From an uncultured Lewinella sp. (GTDB taxonomy: Bacteria > Bacteroidota > Bacteroidia > Chitinophagales > Saprospiraceae): a stretch of DNA of 42,433 nt. A model generated the notes under the pieces. That model made no database searches, had not been told where the DNA came from, and worked only from the letters and a program-made list of their open reading frames with translations. Below, in pieces: positions 1 through 7,174 of the stretch. Every line of letters starts with the position of its first letter. Within the stretch, counting starts at the first letter, position 1. Location of the stretch: assembly GCA_937949535.1 (NCBI GenBank), contig CALEDI010000076.1, forward strand, positions 1 to 42,433, read 5' to 3'. Position numbers and translations under genes: made by a program.

Positions 1-24
1 AGCTCAGAACGCAGATATTTTGGT

Positions 25-90
25 CGCTGGCTAAACGAAAAACCACTTGCATAGCCGTAGTTACGGAAGTTGTTTTTCGTGACGCCAGCG
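25..90. repeat. Imperfect inverted repeat in left-end intergenic region
   Basis: Arms at about 25-48 and 67-90 pair through CGCTGGC/GCCAGCG and CGAAAAAC/GTTTTTCG, with a small mismatched segment between the two blocks. It could fold as a hairpin of roughly 20 bp with an 18-nt loop. No gene is visible in 1-540, so this may be the end of a transcript entering from the left, or part of a structured element together with the repeats at 201-455. Confidence 0.5.
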
Positions 91-200
91 GGCAAAAGAT
101 CAAGTTATGAGCAACGAAACTTACTGGCTGGCCCACTAGGGGCATAGTGGTAGCGATCGGCATTCAGCGATCAGGATTCAGGCTGCGGCTGTTGTGCTAC

Positions 201-455
201 CAAACTCGACAGGCGAACTTTTTCGCTGCGTAAAGAATTCGTAAGTCCTAGGATGAAAGATGTTTAGTTAGGACTAAATATGTACTCAACTCTATGAGCG
301 AAAAAGGATTCGACTGGCGAGTTTCGTGGTAGCTCGCCAGTCGAATCCTTTTTTGTCACTGCTTTAAAAGAAGAACTTGGCTATTAGAACGAGTATTTCT
401 CTCTTGATAAGATCGACGCTAATTCTACAACAAAAAAGTTCGCCTGTCGAGTTTG
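201..455. repeat. Perfect 23-bp inverted repeat flanking a second hairpin
   Basis: The arms 201-223 and 433-455 are exact reverse complements over 23 bp (core CTCGACAGGCGAAC). They enclose the 21-bp hairpin at 301-353, whose arm carries the related core TCGACTGGCGAG. The whole block is therefore a nested palindrome about 255 bp long. No open reading frame of note lies inside. It could be a small non-autonomous mobile element, a pair of terminators for neighbouring transcripts, or a structured RNA. Confidence 0.7.
301..354. terminator. Strong bidirectional hairpin terminator
   Basis: A perfect 21-bp stem (301-321 with 333-353) has an 11-nt loop and is flanked by A5 on the left and T6 on the right, so it can act as an intrinsic terminator on either strand. 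On the minus strand it lies beyond the end of the M16 gene at 541. Confidence 0.75.
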
Positions 456-540
456 GAGAAGTTCACCAAATATTCTTATCGCCCTAGCGGGCTAAAATGC
501 GGGATGACTCATGGTTGGTGTGGTAAAACCAGTAAGGAGC

Positions 541-2667
541 TTACTCCTTGATTTCAAACAACGCGGGATCAATTTCTGTGTTGACCTTCACTTCCTTGGT
601 TGCGAGTTCGAGCGGGAAGGGCATCATGCCTTCCATCTTAATGGAGTGAGGGAACATAACACCTGCTGCGGGCTTGTAGTCGCTGTAGGTCATAGTAATC
701 GTCTGGGGGCCTTGTTTTTGTTGGGTACGGACTTTCAGCATCGTCTCCGCATCGAAGTAATGACGCACATCTCCGGCAGCTGTTGGCTGAACGAGAACGA
801 TGGCTTTCTTGTCTCCGATCATTTCGGTGCCTTCGATGCTTAGCTTGTCCAACATACTCATCATGCCCAGCTCGGGGAAGAGGGATGCTTGGTCGGCCAT
901 TGCTGCTTGAGCTTCGGGCGGCAGCGGCACGCTTTGGCCCTGAGCGACAACGGATGTTTTGCCTGCATTGTAGCGTTGGTCTGCCATCGTCATACCCATT
1001 GCCATGGTTTGGCTGCTGAACTTGTCTCCGTCGGCTTTGTAGAAGGTCTGTTGAAGGGTTTGGCCCTGAATGGAGCCTTCCATCGTGAAGGCGTAGTTTT
1101 TCACTTTCATTACCGCATCCTTACCGCCGATGGCCTTGATGTAGCCTTTCAGTACGCCTTCAGGCGTCACATCCGTAGGTGCCGCCATTTCCTCCATGTT
1201 CACCGGCTCGCCGTTGACATCGAAGAAGTTGACCTTGCCGCTGGTGGCAAATTTGGCGAGTTTATCCGCTACGGCTTTATCTCCGACAGCAATGATGTTG
1301 GTGTTTTTGGGCGACATGGCCATTCGTGAAACCGCCAGGAGGTCACTGGCGCTACTAGCTTCTACTTTCTTAAGGTAGGTCGGGTAGTAGTCTCGTCCCA
1401 GCCCATAACGGATGGTGTTTAGTGCAAAACTGGCAATTTGCTGTGGGCTTTCTAAGGTTCGGCCAAAGGAGCCAATAATTTGACTCTTGGCACCAGCCAG
1501 CTCTTTGGCTGTAACAGGAGCAGTGCTAACCTTGGCAAGTTCAAGCATGAACTCGGTCACTGTAGAATCGGTCACTTCGTTGCGCACATCGGAGCTGGCG
1601 GTGAAGTTGCCTACTAGTTGGTCGGGACTTAGCCGAGAGCTAGCACCGTAGGTAAACGCTTTGTCTTCTCGGAGGTTTTGAAACAAACGACTGTTAAAAC
1701 TACCACTGCCTAAGATCAGGTTGACAAGGCGGCCATGAATTGCTTCCTTCGTTCCGGGCTTGACATCTACTGCATGAGAGATGAGGACGTTGGACTGTAC
1801 GGCACCTGAGCGTGGCACAAAGTTGACGGTTACGCCCTGCGGCGCTGCGGGCATATCGAAAGACGGAACGGGCACATCCTTTTTCTGCCAAGTGCCGAAG
1901 GCTTCCTTTGCCAGTTTTTCAGCTTCGGCGCGGGTGAGGTCGCCTACCATCACGAGGTAGCTGCGGTTTGGTACGAAGTAGGTGTCGTAGTATTCCTTTA
2001 CGGCGTCGAGGGTTACGTTCTTTAAAGAGGCTTCGGTAGTCTGCTCGCCGTAGGGGTGGTTAGCGCCGTAGATGATGCGCTGCCGTAGGCGGGAGGCGAT
2101 GGCAGCGGGGTTGCCGAGTGCTGCTTGTAGGTTGGCTTCGGCTTCGGCTTTCACCTTAGCGAACTCGGCTTCGGGGAAGCGCGCATCGAGCACTACTTCG
2201 GCCATCATACCCATCAGGGTTTCTTTGTACTTACTGATGGTGGCGCCGAAGGCGCCGCTGCCGCCGGTGCTGAGGGATGCACCGATGAAGTCGATCTCCT
2301 CATCAATCTGTTCCTTTGTCTTGGTAGAGGTAGCACGGCGGAGCATCTGGCCCATCATCTGGCTGGTGCCAGCGTACTCGCCTTCCATATGGGGCGGTAC
2401 GTCTACGAAAAGCTGGTAGCTTACGCGAGGGAGTTTGTGGTTCTCGACGAGTACAACCTGCAGGCCGTTGTCTAGCGTGAAGTCCTGAAAGTCGCCAAGC
2501 TTGATCTCGGGAGCTGGCCCAGCTTTGGGAGCCATAGAGCGGAAATCATCTTTCATGGTTTCTATTTCGGCCATTGGTTTTTCGGCTACTTTATCGGCGG
2601 TCGCTTGCGGCGTAGAGCAGGCTGCGACCAAGAAAAGGGCTATTAGGCCCATGATTAATTTTTGCAT
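541..2667 (-). CDS. M16 family peptidase-like lipoprotein, catalytically inactive subunit
   Basis: This 708-residue protein starts at the ATG at 2667. The 16 extra in-frame residues upstream are rejected because a lipoprotein signal begins here (MQKLIMGLIALFLVAAC). It has two M16 (pitrilysin/insulinase) half-domains. Where active members have HxxEH it reads QMMGQM, so zinc binding is lost. The second half keeps the pattern of non-catalytic partners (SFNSRLFQNLREDKAFTYG). After about residue 515 there is an extra domain of roughly 190 residues, beta-rich and similar in style to LolA/outer-membrane lipoprotein-sorting folds (inference). It lies downstream of an active M16 subunit on the same strand, and such pairs usually form a heterodimeric envelope protease. 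It is probably anchored in the outer membrane facing the periplasm. Confidence 0.9.
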   Translation of the reverse strand: MQKLIMGLIALFLVAACSTPQATADKVAEKPMAEIETMKDDFRSMAPKAGPAPEIKLGDFQDFTLDNGLQVVLVENHKLPRVSYQLFVDVPPHMEGEYAGTSQMMGQMLRRATSTKTKEQIDEEIDFIGASLSTGGSGAFGATISKYKETLMGMMAEVVLDARFPEAEFAKVKAEAEANLQAALGNPAAIASRLRQRIIYGANHPYGEQTTEASLKNVTLDAVKEYYDTYFVPNRSYLVMVGDLTRAEAEKLAKEAFGTWQKKDVPVPSFDMPAAPQGVTVNFVPRSGAVQSNVLISHAVDVKPGTKEAIHGRLVNLILGSGSFNSRLFQNLREDKAFTYGASSRLSPDQLVGNFTASSDVRNEVTDSTVTEFMLELAKVSTAPVTAKELAGAKSQIIGSFGRTLESPQQIASFALNTIRYGLGRDYYPTYLKKVEASSASDLLAVSRMAMSPKNTNIIAVGDKAVADKLAKFATSGKVNFFDVNGEPVNMEEMAAPTDVTPEGVLKGYIKAIGGKDAVMKVKNYAFTMEGSIQGQTLQQTFYKADGDKFSSQTMAMGMTMADQRYNAGKTSVVAQGQSVPLPPEAQAAMADQASLFPELGMMSMLDKLSIEGTEMIGDKKAIVLVQPTAAGDVRHYFDAETMLKVRTQQKQGPQTITMTYSDYKPAAGVMFPHSIKMEGMMPFPLELATKEVKVNTEIDPALFEIKE

Positions 2668-2778
2668 TTTGATTGGTTTGTGTGGAAACCCCAAGCTCCG
2701 CGCAATACTTCGCACCTAGCGGTGCTTGGGGTTCCGTTGGTTTTTTAAATCCCCTAGGGATTGTAGTTGTGCCAGTCA

Positions 2779-2842
2779 TAGCCATGCTAACTATCTGACT
2801 ACATGACTACTGACTATCTGGCTGTTTGACTATCTGACTACT
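2779..2842. repeat. Octamer repeat array (GACTAYCT type)
   Basis: Imperfect tandem copies of an 8-bp unit (GACTATCT, with variants such as GGCTGTTT) fill the end of the gap between the two M16 genes. The array runs into the stop codon of the upstream gene (TAG, read from 2840-2838). The same unit recurs at 29228-29352. Confidence 0.75.
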
Positions 2843-4169
2843 TACTCGGTTTCTCCCCCGGCATCCAGTAAAGGAGTACGCGGTTATTTTGGGAGTAGTA
2901 CTTATTGGCTACGCGCTTGATGTCTTCGCGGGTAACGGCCATGTAGCGTTCTGTTTCGTTGTTGATGAGGTTGGCGTCGCCTTGGTACATTTCGTAGTTG
3001 GCCAGGCTTTCCGCGATGCCAGCCATGGTGCTGTAGCCGGAGATGGCATCTGCTTCTACTTGGTTGCGCAGTTTCTGGAACTCTTGCTCACTGATGAGTT
3101 CGGTTTGCACCTTTTTTACTTCGCGATCGAGCAGCATTTCGGCTTTCTGGAGGTCGCCTCCGGGCTTCAATACGGCAAACGCCATAGAGATGCCTGGGTC
3201 TTGGCTTCCGGATGGGAAGGAGCCCGCTTGTACGGCTACCTGCTCTTCGTCTACGAGTACTTTGTTTAGTCGGGAGCTTTGCCCCTGGCTCATCACTTGG
3301 TTCAGCATACTGATTGCGTAGAAGTCTGGGTGCGTCAGGGCTGGGGTGCGGTAGCCCATCACGAGAGCGGGCAGTGGTGCTTTGGCGTCGTAGACCGTAT
3401 CACGAATTTCTTTGCCGAGCGCGGGCTCAACGATGCTTACGCGCGGAACTTCCGCGCCACGGGGTATGCCCGCGAAGTACTTCTCGATGAGGGCCTTCGC
3501 ATCATCGATGTCAATATCTCCAGCAATGGAGAGGATGGCGTTGTTGGGTACGTAGTAGGTTTCATAAAACCGTTTGTAGTCTGCTTCTTGTGCGCTGTTG
3601 AGGTCCTCCATGTAGCCAATGTTGGGGTCTTTGTAGGGGTGCTCTTTGAACCCACGCTTGAATAGTTCGTACTGTAGGCTTCCGTAGGGCTGGTTGTCCA
3701 TCCGTTGGCGGCGCTCTTCTTTCACTACGCTGCGCTGGGTTTCTACACCTTCTTGGTCTACAACGGCGTGCAGTAGGCGCTCGCTCTCTAGCCAGAGCCC
3801 AAGCTCTAGTTTGTTGCTGGGTAGGATCTCGTAGTAGTAGGTACGGTCTTGGCTGGTGTTGGCGTTGAGAACGCCGCCGGCGTCTTCGACGTACTTGGCG
3901 TACTCCCCGCGCTTTATGTTCTTGCTACCTTCAAAGAGCAGGTGCTCAAAGAAGTGCGCGAAGCCGGTGCGCCCATCAAAGGAGTCTTTGCCGCCTACCT
4001 CGTACATGATGGATACCGCAACGATGGGGGCCGTCGCGTCTTGGTGGAGGATGACCTTGAGGCCATTGTCAAGGGTGTATTTCGTGAAGTCAATGTTGGT
4101 TTGGCCACTGAGTCCAATGGAAGAAAGTAAACACATACACAGGAGCGTCCCGATTTTTTTGAAAAGCAT
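2838..4169 (-). CDS. M16 family zinc metallopeptidase, active subunit, secreted
   Basis: This 443-residue protein has a signal peptide (MLFKKIGTLLCMCLLSSIGLS) and ends near a Sec cleavage site before QTNIDF. The inverted zinc motif HFFEH (H72, E75, H76) is intact. The third ligand is a glutamate 76 residues later (E152, in KEERRQR), as the family requires. Length fits one two-domain M16 chain. It should degrade peptides in the periplasm or at the surface. The next gene on the strand encodes the inactive lipoprotein partner 170 bp further on, which suggests a heterodimer. A one-mismatch -7 box (GATCTTTG, minus strand, 4230-4237) lies upstream. Confidence 0.93.
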   Translation of the reverse strand: MLFKKIGTLLCMCLLSSIGLSGQTNIDFTKYTLDNGLKVILHQDATAPIVAVSIMYEVGGKDSFDGRTGFAHFFEHLLFEGSKNIKRGEYAKYVEDAGGVLNANTSQDRTYYYEILPSNKLELGLWLESERLLHAVVDQEGVETQRSVVKEERRQRMDNQPYGSLQYELFKRGFKEHPYKDPNIGYMEDLNSAQEADYKRFYETYYVPNNAILSIAGDIDIDDAKALIEKYFAGIPRGAEVPRVSIVEPALGKEIRDTVYDAKAPLPALVMGYRTPALTHPDFYAISMLNQVMSQGQSSRLNKVLVDEEQVAVQAGSFPSGSQDPGISMAFAVLKPGGDLQKAEMLLDREVKKVQTELISEQEFQKLRNQVEADAISGYSTMAGIAESLANYEMYQGDANLINNETERYMAVTREDIKRVANKYYSQNNRVLLYWMPGEKPSK

Positions 4170-4340
4170 AGTTTATTAGGTTTAACAGGGCAGCTTAATA
4201 AATACCCGTTCCCTTAAAACGGAGGAAAACAAAGATCGTTTGCAGGAAAAGCAAGTTTCGATAAATTTCCTACGTCAAGTATAGCGGTGAGTACCGGGAG
4301 GTGAGAAGATTCTTAAGGTGTGTGTGGGGGGGGCAAAGAA

Positions 4341-4370
4341 ATCCCGCAACGCCGTAATAGCGTGCGGGAT
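4341..4370. other. Hairpin, 8-bp perfect outer stem
   Basis: ATCCCGCA (4341-4348) pairs with TGCGGGAT (4363-4370), with further partial pairing inside. There is only a weak T-rich tail on the minus strand, so terminator function is doubtful. Confidence 0.4.
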
Positions 4371-4940
4371 CGGGAAAAGGGTTTGGTGTTAATCTCGAAA
4401 CTTTAGGAGACAAAAAACAGGTGTGGGAATGTAGGGCTTGAGGTAAGTACTTCTAGGTGTTAATAGGAGGTGAAAAACAATGACTTTTAGGTGAAGTGAT
4501 GGGTGAAATCAAAAGTGGGTATTCATTTCTGGGTGCCGGAAAACAAAACGTGGTTCTTGGGAACAGGACAAATCTATGCACCAAAACCATAGTAAAGAAG
4601 CAACACCCCTCGCCAAGCCTTTGTGCTTTGCCTTCAAGCCCCACATCCTTAAAAAGTGTTAACAAGAACAGGAATTAGTAAGCTGGTGCTACAATAATTG
4701 ATCCTCGTCCTCAAGGATGTAGTAGCTAAACGGCGACTCCACACGCTTTTGTGTGCGCTAAAAAACCTTAACACTTTCCGCCAAGCCCCCCCATGAACAG
4801 GCTGCTATGAACTGCATTAAAGCCCGAAAAAGGCATTTGTGAACGGTATTTTAAACATCTGTTAAAGTAGAAAAGCGGGCTTTACCAACGGGCTTCCTGA
4901 AAGAACTACGTTATCCTACCCTGTGCGGGTTTGGGCATAT

Positions 4941-4948
4941 TATCTTTG
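4941..4948 (+). promoter_or_regulatory. Bacteroidota -7 box
   Basis: TATCTTTG matches the Bacteroidota housekeeping -7 consensus TAnnTTTG and lies 23 bp before the ATG at 4972. No clear TTTG -33 box was found at the usual 19-21 bp spacing. Confidence 0.5.
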
Positions 4949-4971
4949 CGACAGACCAATCAACTTCACCA

Positions 4972-5571
4972 ATGCGTATCTTTTTTAGCCTACTACTTGC
5001 CTTGTCTTTGTTCGCCTGTCAGGATGCCTCAAGCTCTGCCTCAACAGTGGAGGTAGAGAAAGCAACATTCGACGACCAGGAGTTTGAAACCACCAAAATC
5101 GATGGCTCCGATGCCCTGCGCGTAGAGCGTAAAGGCCCACAAGGGAGGGTGCTGGAGCAAGGCTTCGTACTCAACGGCCTCAAACACGGAACTTGGACGA
5201 CTTACAACGTAGACAGCAAAGCCCCCCAAACCATCATCAGCTACATCGAGGGAGCCCTCAATGGGCCCTACATCGAAATGGACGACATGGGGCGTTTTGC
5301 CCTCCTCGCCAACTATAAAGCCAACGTACTAGACGGCCCCTACGGCAAATACAAAATTGGCCGGCCCGAACTCGTTGCCAACTACGTAGACGGCCAGCTA
5401 GATGGCCCAATGGCAGAGTACGATTACCGCAACAACAAAATCAAGCAGGAAGTCAACTACAAAATGGGCAAAAAACACGGCCCCATGCGCTACTTCAACG
5501 AAGAAGGAAAAGTAACCCTAGAATACCTCTACGAAGAAGACGAACGGGTGTCTGGCGGAATTGTACAGTAA
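4972..5571 (+). CDS. MORN-type repeat lipoprotein
   Basis: This 199-residue lipoprotein has the signal MRIFFSLLLALSLFAC with the lipidated cysteine at residue 16. From about residue 60 it contains four to five copies of a 20-25-residue motif of the MORN_2/antitoxin-YwqK type (G.W..Y, LNGPY, LDGPYGKYK, LDGPMAEYD, KHGPMRYFNEEGK). Such repeats form beta-hairpin stacks, and in Bacteroidota they are common in cell-envelope lipoproteins of unknown role. The next gene, also a lipoprotein, starts 18 bp later, so the two are probably co-transcribed from the -7 box at 4941. The function is unknown; the fold assignment is confident. Confidence 0.85.
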   Translation: MRIFFSLLLALSLFACQDASSSASTVEVEKATFDDQEFETTKIDGSDALRVERKGPQGRVLEQGFVLNGLKHGTWTTYNVDSKAPQTIISYIEGALNGPYIEMDDMGRFALLANYKANVLDGPYGKYKIGRPELVANYVDGQLDGPMAEYDYRNNKIKQEVNYKMGKKHGPMRYFNEEGKVTLEYLYEEDERVSGGIVQ

Positions 5572-5589
5572 ACCATAAAACCAATCCCC

Positions 5590-6471
5590 ATGTCCTTCAA
5601 AAACCTCCTCTGCACCTGCGTCCTCGCCCTAATGCTCCTCGCCTGCGGTAGCGAAAGCATGAACGAATACAGCGGTATGCCCGAGCCCTCCACCATGAGC
5701 GTCGAAAAAGGCTACTATGACCAAGATGGGAATGATGATGAAATAGAAATGCAGGCTCCCCGTACCGCCGAATCCGGCCCGCAAAGCCCAATCCCCGCCA
5801 CCCAACCCCGCCAGCAACGCATCATCTACACCGCCGCCGCCCGCGCCCGCGTAGAAAAACTGGACTCCGCCCTGGCCCGCGTCATCCGCCAAGTCACCAG
5901 CAGCGGTGGCTACCTCTCCAGCCAGCACCGCACCAACTCCACCTACGCGCACACCGCCCAACTCTCCATCCGCCTGCCGGCCGACCAACTGAACGGAACC
6001 CTAGCCTTCCTACCCCAAATCGCCGCCGACATCGACTACCAAAACCTCGATAGCCGCGACGTGACTGCCGAATGGCTCGACCTCGAAAGCCGCCTCCAAA
6101 CCAAACGCGACGTCCGAGACCGCTACATCGACATCCTGCGCAACCGCGCCCAAAAGGTAGAAGACATCCTGAACGCCGAAGACAAAATTCGCGTCATCAC
6201 CGAGGAAATCGAAGCCAAGGAAGGCCGCTTGCGCTACCTCCGCGACCAGGTCTCCCTCTCCACCCTCACCCTCGAACTCTACGAAACCGTCGAGTACCGC
6301 AGTACCAGCCCCACCGTCACGCGCGGTTTTGGTAGTAAGTTCCTAGATAGTCTCGCCTTCGGCGGACAGATGATTCAGGATATTGTACTTGGCATGGTAG
6401 CCATCTGGCCGCTGCTGATTTTGGGCGTGTTGGCGTTCTTTGGTGTGCGGCGGTGGCGTAAACGGAAGTAA
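5590..6471 (+). CDS. DUF4349 lipoprotein with C-terminal membrane segment
   Basis: This 293-residue protein has a lipoprotein signal (MSFKNLLCTCVLALMLLAC). A polar linker leads to a DUF4349 domain at about residues 75-240 (RIIYTAAARARVEKLDSAL, SGGYLSSQ, IRLPADQL, VTAEWLDLESRLQTKR, a coiled coil, and LSTLTLELYE). A hydrophobic helix near 262-283 is followed by RRWRKRK, which would sit on the cytoplasmic side. It is therefore attached by an N-terminal lipid and may also be membrane-spanning at the C-terminus. DUF4349 proteins are envelope proteins without an established function. It follows the MORN lipoprotein after 18 bp and precedes the Uma2 gene closely. Confidence 0.88.
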   Translation: MSFKNLLCTCVLALMLLACGSESMNEYSGMPEPSTMSVEKGYYDQDGNDDEIEMQAPRTAESGPQSPIPATQPRQQRIIYTAAARARVEKLDSALARVIRQVTSSGGYLSSQHRTNSTYAHTAQLSIRLPADQLNGTLAFLPQIAADIDYQNLDSRDVTAEWLDLESRLQTKRDVRDRYIDILRNRAQKVEDILNAEDKIRVITEEIEAKEGRLRYLRDQVSLSTLTLELYETVEYRSTSPTVTRGFGSKFLDSLAFGGQMIQDIVLGMVAIWPLLILGVLAFFGVRRWRKRK

Positions 6472-6494
6472 CGGTGAAGCGTTATCTTAGCACC

Positions 6495-7130
6495 ATGACC
6501 GTACAAGCTGTCCCAATCCCCGTACACATCGAGCCAGAGTTGATCCTTAATCAACGCTCCTGGACGCTCGAAGAATACGAAGCCATGATCTCCGCCGGAG
6601 TGCTCGGCGATCAGGACCGCGTGGAATTACTGTTCGGCAAAATAGTTGACATGAGCCCGATTGGTGTCTCGCACGCTTACCATGTTCAGGAAATGAATAA
6701 GTTCATGGTGCTGAATTTTGATGGGAGATTTGTTGGTAGGCAGGGGCAACCCGTAGCCTTTCCCCTCCACAGCATGCCCGAACCTGACTACGTACTGGCT
6801 AAACGGCACAAGCACCGCTACCGAGACCGTAGGCCCGGCCCCGAAGATATCGAACTGATCGTTGAAGTATCCGATTCGACCCTCGGGCGAGACCGGGGCT
6901 CCAAAATGAAGCTTTACGCCGCCTACGGCATCAAGGAGTACTGGATTCTGAACCTGATTGATCGCCAACTTGAGCTCTACACGGAGCCCACCGAAACGGA
7001 AGGTTACGCCAACCGCCTGTCTATCCCGCGCGACGAGACTTTTGTTAGCCCCCTGTTGGGCGAGTTCCGCGCTGCGGATGTGATGCCTAGGGCTAAGTAT
7101 GTAGGAGGAGGAGTAAGCCGCTCAGCCTGA
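6495..7130 (+). CDS. Uma2 family (DUF820) restriction-endonuclease-fold protein
   Basis: The protein is 211 residues if the ATG at 6495 is used. An in-frame GTG at 6474 would add seven residues and lies 2 bp after the preceding stop codon. Family motifs are plain: WTLEEYEAMISAGVL, DQDRVELLFGKIVDMSP, the catalytic-type PEPDYVL, IELIVEVSDSTL and KLYAAYGIKEYWILNL. Together these give the PD-(D/E)xK core (D in PEPD, E in IVEVS, K in SKMKLY). Uma2 proteins are abundant in cyanobacteria and scattered elsewhere, and their substrate is not established. Its stop codon lies in the loop of a hairpin (7121-7138), which suggests that a short palindrome marks its 3' end. Confidence 0.88.
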   Translation: MTVQAVPIPVHIEPELILNQRSWTLEEYEAMISAGVLGDQDRVELLFGKIVDMSPIGVSHAYHVQEMNKFMVLNFDGRFVGRQGQPVAFPLHSMPEPDYVLAKRHKHRYRDRRPGPEDIELIVEVSDSTLGRDRGSKMKLYAAYGIKEYWILNLIDRQLELYTEPTETEGYANRLSIPRDETFVSPLLGEFRAADVMPRAKYVGGGVSRSA

Positions 7131-7161
7131 AGGCTGAGGAACCGTCACGGCCTGAAGGCCG
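7121..7161. repeat. Two tandem small palindromes with CCTGAAGG cores
   Basis: CTCAGCC-TGAA-GGCTGAG (7121-7138) and CGGCC-TGAA-GGCCG (7148-7161) share the core GCCTGAAGGC with a TGAA loop. The first overlaps the stop codon of the Uma2 gene. They lie between two convergent genes and look like REP-type palindromes. There is no T-tract, so they are not classical terminators. Confidence 0.6.
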
Positions 7162-7174
7162 GGCAACCGAAGGG

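Larger units (their letters stand above)
4170..4971. other. Gene-free region of about 800 bp
   Basis: This divergent region separates the M16 genes from the MORN lipoprotein. It holds a hairpin at 4341-4370, a likely promoter near 4941, and an unusually good Shine-Dalgarno-like AGGAGGTG at 4466-4473 in front of a four-codon reading frame (ATG at 4480). The two frames of 60-70 codons here have no coding character that I can recognise. No tRNA or known riboswitch was seen. Confidence 0.6.

Noticed and set aside
4453-4678. Overlapping 60-70-codon frames in the 4170-4971 gap
   Set aside because: No recognisable domain, overlapping on both strands. The Shine-Dalgarno-like AGGAGGTG at 4466 precedes a frame of only four codons.
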